Origin: Desemzia sp. RIT 804
GTDB lineage: Bacteria; Bacillota; Bacilli; Lactobacillales; Carnobacteriaceae
DNA: 64,000 bases
NCBI RefSeq assembly: GCF_016892605.1
Contig: NZ_JAFEMV010000003.1
Location: 62,001 to 126,000 of the forward strand
Direction: 5' to 3'
The notes below the pieces were generated by a model, which ran no database searches, was not told the origin of the DNA, and saw only the letters and a program-made list of their open reading frames with translations. A program made the position numbers and the translations under genes. Positions 22,628-32,196 of this stretch are shown one piece after another; within the stretch, counting starts at the first letter, position 1, and the number at the start of each line of letters is the position of its first letter.

Positions 22628-23434
22628 ATGACAAAAAATGAACAAGCCATCCCACCTAGAACCATTACTTTCGGTAAAGAAGCTTTTGCAGAAACAGAAG
22701 AGACCATTATTAGATGGTTAGGTAACTCTGGCATTTTACTGAATAGTAGAGGAACTTGTATTCTTGTTGATCCTGTTTTGGAAGGTTTTGATATCCCTTT
22801 ATTAATTGATATGCCTATTGAGACAGACGAAGTTCCATATCTTGATGGTATCCTAATTACACATTCTGATAATGATCATTTTAGTTTAGCCACTCTTAAA
22901 AAGTTAGCTCCTAAAACTAAAACTTTTCATGGTCCTGAGTATGTTGCTGCACTTTATAAGAAAAATTTCAATGCTTCTGCAAGAGGGCATAAAATATATG
23001 ATACCTTTGAATTAAACAACTTAAAAATATCTTTAACAAAAGCAGATCATTTGTGGCAAAATGAAAGCAGTAAATTTGATCGAGTATTCAAAATTGAAGA
23101 CTATTGCGGTTTCTGGATTGATACTCCTGACGGCTCTTTATGGATCCCTGGAGATTCGCGCTTATTACCAGAACAACTTGAAATGCCAGAACCAGATGCT
23201 ATCCTTTTTGATTTCTCCGATAATGAATGGCATATTGGATTTGAAAATGCTGTAACTCTAGCAAATACTTATCCAAATGCAGACCTAATTCTATCTCATT
23301 GGGGAACTGTGGACGCTCCTAATATGAATGTTTTTAATAGTAATCCAGATGACCTGTATGGTAGAGTTAGCAATTCTGAAAGAATTTTTGTTTTAGCAGC
23401 TGGAGAGCCGTTTAAATTAAAAAAAAATGATTAA
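22628..23434 (+). CDS. MBL-fold hydrolase, UlaG-like
   Basis: A 268-residue metallo-beta-lactamase-fold protein like the UlaG/COG2220 group. Metal-binding motif THSDNDHFS (a variant of HxHxDH with Ser for the first His), then TKADHLWQ, IPGDSRL and LILSHWG. UlaG hydrolyses ascorbate-6-phosphate lactone, but many relatives have other substrates, and the changed first His makes the exact chemistry uncertain. The start is either ATG 22628 or TTG 22625; AGAGG stands 8 bases before the TTG. It lies 58 bases after the phosphatase gene, probably the same operon. Confidence 0.8.
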   Translation: MTKNEQAIPPRTITFGKEAFAETEETIIRWLGNSGILLNSRGTCILVDPVLEGFDIPLLIDMPIETDEVPYLDGILITHSDNDHFSLATLKKLAPKTKTFHGPEYVAALYKKNFNASARGHKIYDTFELNNLKISLTKADHLWQNESSKFDRVFKIEDYCGFWIDTPDGSLWIPGDSRLLPEQLEMPEPDAILFDFSDNEWHIGFENAVTLANTYPNADLILSHWGTVDAPNMNVFNSNPDDLYGRVSNSERIFVLAAGEPFKLKKND

Positions 23435-23458
23435 TTTTCCTATTTATCCTTTTCAACC

Positions 23459-23510
23459 AAAACAAACGCTTGGAAATGTTAAAAATCCCTAAGCGTTTGT
23501 TTTGCTTTTT
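23459..23510 (+). terminator. Terminator of the phosphatase/MBL operon
   Basis: AAAACAAACGCTT and AAGCGTTTGTTTT form a 13-bp stem, followed by GCTTTTT. Confidence 0.85.
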
Positions 23511-23589
23511 AAATACACTTTTACTTGTTAAATTAGGATAAAAGTTCATCTGTTTGTTAAGCCAATAACAATTTTCATCCAATTCCTAT

Positions 23590-24480
23590 TTAAAAGTTTT
23601 CAGATATATCTTTGAATGAAGAGCGTCTTCGAGACTCTAAAGATTTTGAGCTTGTTATTTTCTTCTGTATATTCCGATCATAATTAAACGAAAAAACCTT
23701 TGCATATAATATATTGAGAATGAAGAGGATTGACTCTTCTGTAGCAAAATTCGTGATTTTTGAATACAATTTTTCTCGACTTGAAATATTCAATACAACA
23801 GTTGAGCAATCTCTCAGGTAATTCTCTCCACCACTCGTAATGCTAATAATGGGTACTTTATTTTTTATCAGACGTTTTACATTATTCATTGGATGAGCAT
23901 CCGAATTATTTCCTGAATAGGATATAATCAAAGCACAATCCTTACTCGTTAGTGTGCTTGAAATAATTCCAGACTCATCTGCATTAGCCATAAAAGCTTT
24001 TTTATGAATCGTTACCAAATTCCTTTTAAACAGTTCTCCATAATAGGAATTTGGACTCGTACCATACACAACAATCGTTTCAGCCTGTTCAATGATTTGG
24101 GCTGCTTTATGGATATCATCTACAGACATCAAAGAAGCTGTATCTTTAATGCTTTGTATTTTGAGGTTAACAATATTTTCAATAATCTCTAATGTAGGGG
24201 ATGTATTAGTAAATGGAAGATTAGGATCAATGTCAGACTTGTTTTCGTCAAACTGAGCAACTTCATGTGTAAAAGCATACATAAATTCTTTCCAACCAGA
24301 ATAATCAAAATATTTCGCAAACCTTACTAAAGTCGTTTTTGATGTATGAGTCATTTTAGCGATCTCATCCATCGAGTAATAAGGTATCTTTTCTCTATTG
24401 GCTAATAAAAATTCTCCGATCGTTCGCCTTGCATCATGTTGTTTGAAAACTGCTTCCTCAATTCTTTGAAAAAGGTACAT
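23590..24480 (-). CDS. RpiR-family transcriptional regulator
   Basis: A 296-residue RpiR regulator: N-terminal helix-turn-helix (MDEIAKMTHTSKTTLVRFAKYF), SIS domain from about residue 115 (TIVVYGTSPNSYYG, CALIISYSGNNSD, PIISITSGGENY). It resembles the first RpiR (3618-4496) including its C-terminal REKLYSKI and the final region. It lies seven bases after the MFS gene, so the two are co-transcribed, which suggests it senses a phosphosugar related to the MFS cargo or to the neighbouring glucoside genes. Confidence 0.9.
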   Translation of the reverse strand: MYLFQRIEEAVFKQHDARRTIGEFLLANREKIPYYSMDEIAKMTHTSKTTLVRFAKYFDYSGWKEFMYAFTHEVAQFDENKSDIDPNLPFTNTSPTLEIIENIVNLKIQSIKDTASLMSVDDIHKAAQIIEQAETIVVYGTSPNSYYGELFKRNLVTIHKKAFMANADESGIISSTLTSKDCALIISYSGNNSDAHPMNNVKRLIKNKVPIISITSGGENYLRDCSTVVLNISSREKLYSKITNFATEESILFILNILYAKVFSFNYDRNIQKKITSSKSLESRRRSSFKDISENF

Positions 24481-24487
24481 TCTTCGA

Positions 24488-25747
24488 TCAGCTCCTCAAT
24501 GATTGTGGATGGCCTAACTTTTGTACTGAAAATCTATATGCAACAAACAACAGAACTAAATTGATAGCTTGGAAAACAACGGCAATCAAAAATGCAGTTT
24601 GGTAGCTGCCTGTAAAATCAAAAATATATCCTACCATCGTATTAGAAAATGCTGCACCAATACTCGAAGTAAATGTTAATATAGGAAAAACTCTCTCGGA
24701 TAAATTTTTTCCGAAGAATTGATTCGATAATAAAGGCAACGCAACAGAACCTACACAAAATACAGAACCAAACAAAAATGCTGCAGCTATTGATGGTACG
24801 GCTGACGGCCATGCAATTAGTATAATCAAACTGATAACATTGACAGTATTCATGATGATAGTCGATTTTATAGCTCCGACGCGATCACTCATTGGACCAA
24901 TCACTAACTTAAATAAAATATTTCCTAACATAACTGCTGAAAGCATGTAACCACTAAATTGTAAGGACATACCAATCGACTCGCCATAACTCGATAAATG
25001 TTGATTCATTCCAAGAATGTTTGTATGCAACACAGAAAAAATGATCATCGCAAAAAAACTAATGTAGATAGATTTTGAATTGGAACTCGGACGACTGGTT
25101 TCTTTTGTCTTTGAGCTTTTTATTGTAACATTCATTTCATATCCATATGGCACTAGATTTTCTTGTTGAGGCAATAAACTGTATGGATAAATGATTGCAG
25201 GCAACGCTAACAAGACTATTGCTGTTCCCATAGCGATAAACCCGTTCTGCCATCCAAAATAAGCTATTACACTGGCCATAATCGGAGCAAAGATCATTCC
25301 GATCAAGCCGCTAAACGCAGAAGCTAAACTAATAGCTAATCCATTTTTCATATGAAACCAATTGTTGATCAACATAGCCATAGGAACCAGTCCAAATAAA
25401 CCAGCTCCAATCCCTCTAATAGCACCCAAAAGATAAAATACGAGCAATTCATCTGTAAAAGCCATTCCAGCTGTTCCAATAAAAGCAAATATGACCCCAA
25501 TAGTCAGAATCAATTTCCATCCGAATCGATGGATAAGCTTCGGCGTGATCAATGAAATAACACCAACCAAAACCATTGTAATCGTTGAATGTAATGCAAA
25601 AGTTCCCCTTAAAACACCTAAGCTTTCTGAGACGGGTGTATAAAAAACTCCAATGACATTATTAATGATTCCTGCTGAAGCTGCAAACATGAATGAGACA
25701 CAGACTAACACGGACCAATGTTTTGTACTTTGTTCTTTTTGTGCCAC
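24488..25747 (-). CDS. MFS transporter, oxalate/formate-antiporter-like
   Basis: A 419-residue major facilitator with twelve likely spans and a central loop around residues 195-225 (SSKTKETSRPSSNSK). The first span reads FMFAASAGIINNVIGVFYTPVSE, and the second half has GPMSDRVGAIKSTI, the MFS loop motif. I chose GTG 25747, 4 bases after GGAGGAGAG; a longer frame to 25819 lacks a site. It resembles the OxlT-like monocarboxylate group, but the substrate is unknown. Operon with the RpiR gene. Confidence 0.85.
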   Translation of the reverse strand: MAQKEQSTKHWSVLVCVSFMFAASAGIINNVIGVFYTPVSESLGVLRGTFALHSTITMVLVGVISLITPKLIHRFGWKLILTIGVIFAFIGTAGMAFTDELLVFYLLGAIRGIGAGLFGLVPMAMLINNWFHMKNGLAISLASAFSGLIGMIFAPIMASVIAYFGWQNGFIAMGTAIVLLALPAIIYPYSLLPQQENLVPYGYEMNVTIKSSKTKETSRPSSNSKSIYISFFAMIIFSVLHTNILGMNQHLSSYGESIGMSLQFSGYMLSAVMLGNILFKLVIGPMSDRVGAIKSTIIMNTVNVISLIILIAWPSAVPSIAAAFLFGSVFCVGSVALPLLSNQFFGKNLSERVFPILTFTSSIGAAFSNTMVGYIFDFTGSYQTAFLIAVVFQAINLVLLFVAYRFSVQKLGHPQSLRS

Positions 25748-25888
25748 TCGCTCTCCTCCTATCTTTAAAAACATATCAAGTATATTGAGTCTTTTTTTAT
25801 GGATAGATTCAGTATACAAATCAAAACTACCAGTGCAGACTGATAGTTTTGATTTATAGATATAATTATTTCACTTACCTTGACCTAA

Positions 25889-26206
25889 TTAATCTTTGTA
25901 TATTTCTTTGGCCATATTAAATGCAGACCATGCTTTTGGCCAACCAGCATAAAATGCTACCTGAGTAATCAACTCCACAATTTCGTCTTTTGTCACCCCA
26001 TTATTTTTAGCTATTTTTAAGTGATCTTCAACTTGCGGAACGCCCATCGCGATCAATGCGGAACAAGTTATTAAACTACGGTCATGTACGGATAATTTAT
26101 CTTCTCTTGACCAAACTTCTCCAAATAATATATCATCGTTCAAAGCTGCAAACTGAGGAGCAAAATCCCCTAAACGATCTCTACCTGCTGTTTGTTTTTT
26201 TACCAT
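25889..26206 (-). CDS. Carboxymuconolactone decarboxylase family protein
   Basis: A 105-residue AhpD-like protein. LSVHDRSLITCSALIAMG and the IVELITQVAFYAGWPKAWSA block are typical of the family. The AhpD CxxC pair is absent, so peroxidase-partner activity is unlikely. ATG 26206 follows AAAGGAG. It lies 80 bases after the aldo-keto reductase gene on the same strand, a common pairing in Lactobacillales, likely one operon. Function is not established for this subgroup. Confidence 0.85.
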   Translation of the reverse strand: MVKKQTAGRDRLGDFAPQFAALNDDILFGEVWSREDKLSVHDRSLITCSALIAMGVPQVEDHLKIAKNNGVTKDEIVELITQVAFYAGWPKAWSAFNMAKEIYKD

Positions 26207-26286
26207 TTGGTATTCTCCTTTGCTATTAAAGTTCATAATTTAAAATGCCTACCGCAAAAATATGTTAATTATTTCTGCATCCTATT

Positions 26287-27267
26287 TTAAGAAAAACCAA
26301 CAATTTTATGTGGTATATATGGTTCTTCTAGATACTTAATGTCTTCAGAGCTTAATTTAAAATCAATTGCTCCAACAGCATCCTCAATATGGCTTACCTT
26401 TGTTGCTCCTATGATTGGCGCTGCTAATGTTTTTTTGCTAAATAGCCAAGCTAACGCGACAGATACTTTTGGAACTTCATAATGCTTGGCTAAGTCAGCA
26501 ATGCGGTCAATGATGATTTGATCCATTTCTGCTGTAGAGTCATACTTTTCTCGTTGTACATGATCGGATTTTTTTCTTAACGATGCTTCAGTTGTATTCT
26601 TTACTAATCTTCCAGAAGCTAGCGGACTATAAGGTGTTAATGCGATATTTTCGGATTCACAATAAGGAATCATTTCTCGTTCTTCCTCGCGGTAAATCAA
26701 ATTCAAATGATTTTGCATTGAAATAAATTTGGTCCAACCATTTTTTTCTGCTACGTTGTTTGCTTTTTGAAACTGCCATGCATACATGGCCGAAGCACCA
26801 ATATAACGCGCTTTTCCTGATTTTACTACATCATGCAAAACTTCCATTGTTTCTTCGATCGGAGTATCATAATCCCAACGATGAACAATATACAAATCAA
26901 CGTAGTCAGTCTGTAAATTTTCTAGGCTTTGATCAATTTGGGACATGATATGTTTCCGAGAGAGCCCCTTGCCATTTGGCCCTTCATACATTTGCTGATG
27001 AACTTTTGTAGCTATGACAATTTCATCACGTTTAGCATAATCTTTTAGCGCTTTTCCTAGGATCTGTTCACTTCTACCCCACGAGTACACATTAGCAGTA
27101 TCAAAAAAGTTGATGCCTAATTCAAGCGCTCGCTTGATAATTGTCCGGCTTTCTTCTTCTTCCAGAACCCAATCATGAATCCATTTCGCAGGGTCACCAA
27201 AACTCATTGCACCTAAACAAATCTTTGATACGTCCATTCCAGTATTTCCGAGTTTCGTATATTCCAT
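26287..27267 (-). CDS. Aldo/keto reductase
   Basis: A 326-residue aldo-keto reductase of the YajO/AKR11-12-like group: MEYTKLGNTGMDVSKICLGAM at the start as two pieces, FFDTANVYSWGRSEQILG (Asp, Tyr), VIATKVH (Lys), DLYIVHRWDYDTP (His), and the C-terminal IIGATKVSHIEDAV. These enzymes reduce aldehydes or sugars with NADPH. It starts an operon with the carboxymuconolactone-decarboxylase-like gene. Substrate unknown. Confidence 0.92.
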   Translation of the reverse strand: MEYTKLGNTGMDVSKICLGAMSFGDPAKWIHDWVLEEEESRTIIKRALELGINFFDTANVYSWGRSEQILGKALKDYAKRDEIVIATKVHQQMYEGPNGKGLSRKHIMSQIDQSLENLQTDYVDLYIVHRWDYDTPIEETMEVLHDVVKSGKARYIGASAMYAWQFQKANNVAEKNGWTKFISMQNHLNLIYREEEREMIPYCESENIALTPYSPLASGRLVKNTTEASLRKKSDHVQREKYDSTAEMDQIIIDRIADLAKHYEVPKVSVALAWLFSKKTLAAPIIGATKVSHIEDAVGAIDFKLSSEDIKYLEEPYIPHKIVGFS

Positions 27268-27496
27268 TTTAAATACACTCCTTTTTCGCCTCCGTTTGTA
27301 TGAAAAAAACGGTTTATCTGTTCATAAATGATTTAAACTAAGTATATATAATAACGTTTTCAACGTCTAATACTTATAATGAATAAGGGGTATTACAAAT
27401 TTACATAGGTTGCCTTGTGGAGCAGGCTATTTTAATGTAATCATGGTGTTTTGTTTTATATATCGTAGTTTTGTATATCCATTATGCATACAAAAA

Positions 27497-27532
27497 TAGG
27501 CAGTAATACCATTTTGTGGGTATTACTGCCTA
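27497..27532 (-). terminator. Terminator of the frmA-fghA operon
   Basis: TAGGCAGTAATACC and GGTATTACTGCCTA form a perfect 14-bp stem with an 8-base loop, followed on the minus strand by TTTTTG. Confidence 0.85.
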
Positions 27533-27566
27533 CATTTAAACGATTATTTCACATAAAAAAAATGGG

Positions 27567-28415
27567 TTATCGATCACACGTCAATTGAGATAAGTGGAAC
27601 TCCAAATGCTCTTCAATAAAACTTGCGATCGTGTAATAACTATGGTCATGTCCTTGTTGCATCCGAACCGTTAATGGATAATTTTTCTCATTTGCAACAG
27701 CCGCTAGCTTAAATGGCTGCAATTGCTTTTCATAAAAAGAGTCTGCGTCACCTTGGTCGATCAAGATCGGAATTTTCTTGCCTGTATGGTCCCTCAACAG
27801 TTCTGTTGCATCCCATTCATGCCATTTTTCTTGATCACTGCCAAGATACTCACTGAAAGCTTTTATTCCCCACGGCACTTCGATAGGGTTAACAATAGGC
27901 GCAAATGCAGAAATCGATTGGAACCGCTCTGCATTACGCAGTCCAATCAACAATGCTCCATGCCCTCCCATAGAATGTCCTGAAATAAATTCTGGTCCCG
28001 TTAATTGAAACTGTTCATGTGCGATAGCAGATAACTCTTTTGTGATGTAATCATACATCTTGTAATGAGGCGCCCACGGCTGTTCGGTAGCATTAAGGTA
28101 AAACCCTGCTCCTTGGCCTAAATCCCAGTCCTCTGAATCCGCTACATGCTCTCCACGTGGACTAGTGTCCGGCATGATCATCGCCACGCCTAAACGAGCA
28201 GCTGCTTTTTGTGATCCAGCTTTGTGGGTAAAATTATCATCCGTACACGTTAAACCAGATAACCACCAAAATAAAGGCGGATTGGAGAACTTTTCCTTTT
28301 TTGGCAAAAATAAACTAAAAGTCATTGGACAACCTAAAGTATGTGAATCATGACGGTATTTGTATTGTGTTCCGTCAAAAACAACATGTTCTTCAAGCAA
28401 TTCTAATTGCGACAT
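27567..28415 (-). CDS. fghA: S-formylglutathione hydrolase
   Basis: Hydrolyses S-formylglutathione to formate and glutathione, the second step of formaldehyde detoxification. The 282-residue esterase-D-type protein has the nucleophile serine in GHSMGGHGALL, the oxyanion region FWWLSGLTCTDDNF, and the acid and His near DQGDADSFY and QQGHDHSYY. I use the ATG at 28415 following GGAGG; 28430 is too far upstream. It follows the class III alcohol dehydrogenase gene by 38 bases. Presence of both genes implies that the cell makes or takes up glutathione or a similar thiol. Confidence 0.94.
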   Translation of the reverse strand: MSQLELLEEHVVFDGTQYKYRHDSHTLGCPMTFSLFLPKKEKFSNPPLFWWLSGLTCTDDNFTHKAGSQKAAARLGVAMIMPDTSPRGEHVADSEDWDLGQGAGFYLNATEQPWAPHYKMYDYITKELSAIAHEQFQLTGPEFISGHSMGGHGALLIGLRNAERFQSISAFAPIVNPIEVPWGIKAFSEYLGSDQEKWHEWDATELLRDHTGKKIPILIDQGDADSFYEKQLQPFKLAAVANEKNYPLTVRMQQGHDHSYYTIASFIEEHLEFHLSQLTCDR

Positions 28416-28453
28416 CCTTATCCTCCTCATATGAAATTGATTGAAACAACTTG

Positions 28454-29578
<1,125 letters not shown>

Positions 29579-29602
29579 TTATCTTATCAAATTAATCCAA
29601 AA

Positions 29603-29621
29603 TAGAGGGGTATATACTCTA
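29603..29621 (-). promoter_or_regulatory. Possible FrmR/CsoR-type operator before frmA
   Basis: TAGAG and CTCTA arms flank GGGTATATA. On the minus strand this gives TATATACCCCTCTA, similar to the C-rich, TATA-flanked sites bound by FrmR/CsoR proteins. No frmR gene is in the window, so this is only a resemblance. Confidence 0.3.
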
Positions 29622-29848
29622 TTGCTTGCATACTCTACTTCCCCCTAAAAAATGCATCTTAGCCAAATGATACCATGCCAGTTCTTTTGCTACAACTTGC
29701 TTCATTTACATTGGTTTATCCTCTTAAAAATATTTTTAACATTAAAAACAGTCTAAGATTAGTTTCTATTGATTTTAATTATAGCCTTTTTTGCAGTTAA
29801 CTAAGCTGCTTTCAATGCCGCACAAGCAATGGGCATCACAAAAAAGGT

Positions 29849-30070
29849 GTGCCTCTAGTATTGAAGAGAAAAGACATCGGATACAGCAGTAAAGTCTTTG
29901 CTAAGTTTTTTAGCCGTGTTAAACGAGACACACAGATGGAAGAATTTGATCTGCCTGTCTTCAAAAAACAATTCCAAGTTATCAGCTCTGAAATGTATGA
30001 TGTGATGCAATACGAAGAACAAGAAAACTTCGATTTGTGGATCACTGCTTTATGCGCAAATTTACGTTAA
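29849..30070 (+). pseudogene. Small open frame, probable gene remnant
   Basis: A 73-codon frame opening at a GTG; the same frame is open back to about 29801, without a ribosome site. The product is charged and ends FDLWITALCANLR. I do not recognise it. It sits beside two frameshifted genes and lacks a translation start signal, so it is more likely the tail of a lost gene than a working one. Confidence 0.35.
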
Positions 30071-30135
30071 ATCCTGAACCTAAATAAAACCGTTCAACTG
30101 GATGGACTGTACCAAAAAATTGATATGTTCCCTCT

Positions 30136-30624
30136 TCAATAGCCTTTAATAACTGTAACATTGCCTTCATCAGATGTTGGCGGCTGAAAGTGCTCAAAAT
30201 ACCGAACGGCAGTTTGTTCGTCTAAAACAATATCGTTAGGATGCTTTCCTTTGCGGTCACGAATCCTTTGTAAAACAATTTCTTTTGGAGTGTCAATGAG
30301 AATGATCTCCGGCTTAATATCAAATGGAATAAGCATATTTTTGTAGTCATCGCGCATCTGTCGTGACCAAAAAGAATAATCTAAAACAACATCTTTATTT
30401 TGTGCAATCAGCGATCGCAGCTCACCATCGAGAAAAGTTTTAATTTCACTATAAATATCCGTTGGCAGCGGGTGGACTCTAATCCCTCTCTTAAACGACT
30501 CTTCATCAAAGGATAAGCGAATGAATCCTTGCTGTTCTAAAGATTTGGCATACGTGGATTTTCCTGACCCTGCTGTTCCGCACATAAAAACGACTCTGCT
30601 TATTGAATGATACGTTTTTTTCAT
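30136..30624 (-). CDS. P-loop kinase-like ATPase (AAA_33)
   Basis: A 162-residue small kinase-like protein. Walker A is FMCGTAGSGKSTYAKSL; VVLDYSFWSRQMRDDY corresponds to the Walker B region, and QRIRDRKGKHPND carries the lid arginines. It resembles the AAA_33/zeta-like group that phosphorylates small molecules or sugars of nucleotides. No antitoxin-like partner is next to it. Function unknown; fold assignment is confident. Confidence 0.85.
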   Translation of the reverse strand: MKKTYHSISRVVFMCGTAGSGKSTYAKSLEQQGFIRLSFDEESFKRGIRVHPLPTDIYSEIKTFLDGELRSLIAQNKDVVLDYSFWSRQMRDDYKNMLIPFDIKPEIILIDTPKEIVLQRIRDRKGKHPNDIVLDEQTAVRYFEHFQPPTSDEGNVTVIKGY

Positions 30625-30652
30625 TGCATTTCCTCCGTAACTTATAATTCAT

Positions 30653-31488
30653 TTAAGGCAGTTTATGGATATTGGAGATGATAAAATCAATAAAGTATTT
30701 GCTTGCAATCGGCAGACTGTTCTTATCCTTGTACTCGACTGCGAGTGTACGCGTGATAGCTGGTTCAGTTGGCAATGCAACTAAATTAAAGTTTGTCCGC
30801 TGCAATACGAGCTCCGCTTCAACCATTATCATAATCGCATAATCATCATGAAGAGTGTATTTTATATTCGGCTCCAGCCCTTGGTTACGAAATACTTTTA
30901 ACGGTTCGTTATAGTGCCCTTCTTCTAATAAAATGAATGGCTCTGCAGCAATATCTTTTAAATCAATATTATCTTTTGAAGCCATAGGGTGTTTCTTTGG
31001 CAAAACAGCCAGCATTTCTCCATCTTTAATCGTGATGGTTTCTAAGCCACTTACAACGGGTGGCGTTACAAATCCAAAATCAACTGCTCCAATCTTTATC
31101 CATTCTTGAATGGAAGTGTAATCTCCTTGATGCAATAAAAATTGAACTTTAGGATAAAGCTGTTGAAACTCCTTCATCAATTGGGGCAGCCAATGACAAG
31201 TCACACTTGAGATTGTTCCAATGCGAATAACCCCAGTTTCTAAACCCTTTATCTCATTTACCTTTTCTTGCATGGCGTGAAATTGTAAAATCGTTCTTTC
31301 TAAAAATGGATACAACTTTACTCCTTCTCTGGTTAATTTCACCTCGACTCGTGAGCGATAAAGCAGCTTTATAGACAACTCTTCTAGAGACCTAATCATT
31401 TGGCTGATTGTGTGTATCCTAGTGCTTTAGCTGTTTTAGTGAAACTCCCTAGCTCTATAATTTTTTGAAGCGCAATATACCTATTCAT
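30653..31488 (-). pseudogene. LysR-family regulator, frameshifted in the helix-turn-helix
   Basis: From ATG 31488 the minus strand reads a normal LysR N-terminus (MNRYIALQKIIELGSFTKTA, then KALGYTQSA), then meets TGA. The next frame continues at once with QMIRSLEE and the rest of the gene to 30653, including the effector domain (IRIGTISSVTCHWLPQLM). LysR proteins normally read TQSAISQMIRSLEEEL, so the DNA lacks about seven bases; the site reads TCAGCCAAATG, consistent with loss of one copy of a repeated AGCC. One further residue after SLEE also seems missing. The remaining 248-codon frame could be translated as an effector domain without a DNA-binding part. Confidence 0.85.
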
Positions 31489-31596
31489 GCGACACATAAC
31501 CTTTCCTAATATAAGTATAAGAAACATTCGTTTTGCTTATTTATAATCGAATTATATAATAAACGCTAATAAATACAAGGAAGTTAGGTGTTTTAA

Positions 31597-31891
31597 GTGG
31601 CATATAAAAAAGTAAAAGAGTTTTTTAATAGTAAGGGTTTGGGAGAACGAGTCGTCATTCGAGAACAAATCGGTGATACGGTTGAGCACGCAGCCAAAGC
31701 CATCGGATGTGAGCCTGCATGCACATATTGCAAAATCCATGTCGTTCGTTCAAGACGATGAGCCTGTTTTAATCGTTATGGCTGGTGATGCTAAAGTCAA
31801 TAATAAGAAATATAAAACCCGTTTTCGTCAAAAAGCTGTCATGATTCCTGGCAATATATATGATGTAGAACTTTTTATACTTAATTTTTGA
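31597..31891 (+). pseudogene. YbaK/EbsC-type deacylase gene, frameshifted and truncated
   Basis: A GTG at 31597 opens a frame that reads like YbaK-family Cys/Pro-tRNA deacylases (VKEFFNSKGLGERVVI, VEHAAKAIGCEPA) but leaves frame at CCTGCATGCACAT. Removing one TGCA joins it to HIAKSMSFVQDDEPVLIVMAG and DAKVNNKKYKTRF, the next family blocks. The frame then ends at a TGA after GNIYDVELFILNF, without the usual C-terminal third. So I see a four-base tandem duplication plus a missing end. It is divergent from the LysR pseudogene, and the pair probably worked together before decay. Confidence 0.8.
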
Positions 31892-32196
31892 TCAGTACTA
31901 TTTGAAAATACCAAATTGGACCTGGCCTATTCTCACTACTAAAATAAGAAACTACATTCAAACCAAGAAAAGATACTCTTTAAGAAATAGTACTATATCC
32001 TCACTATTCATCACCAGTAAGTTTTCCTTGATGTTCAAAACCCACTCTTCATAACCATGAGTTTAGAACATAAGCCCATAAAGCTACGAATAATTCAGGC
32101 TATGCTTACAATAAGCAAGCGTTTTGATGGAACAGTTAGGATCATTATGGGATGATACACATAAACATCATTTGACAGAGCAAGGAGAAAACGACC
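31892..32196 (+). other. Leader region of the PTS IIBC gene, with a possible gene tail
   Basis: No complete gene. A 26-codon frame from ATG 32127 to TAA 32207 (MEQLGSLWDDTHKHHLTEQG and a short acidic end) overlaps the start of the PTS gene; it has no ribosome site and may be the tail of a deleted gene that was coupled to the PTS gene. No convincing -35/-10 pair is seen. Confidence 0.35.

Noticed and set aside
30136-30624. Zeta-type toxin of a toxin-antitoxin pair
   Set aside because: Only the general P-loop kinase fold is supported and there is no small antitoxin gene next to it.
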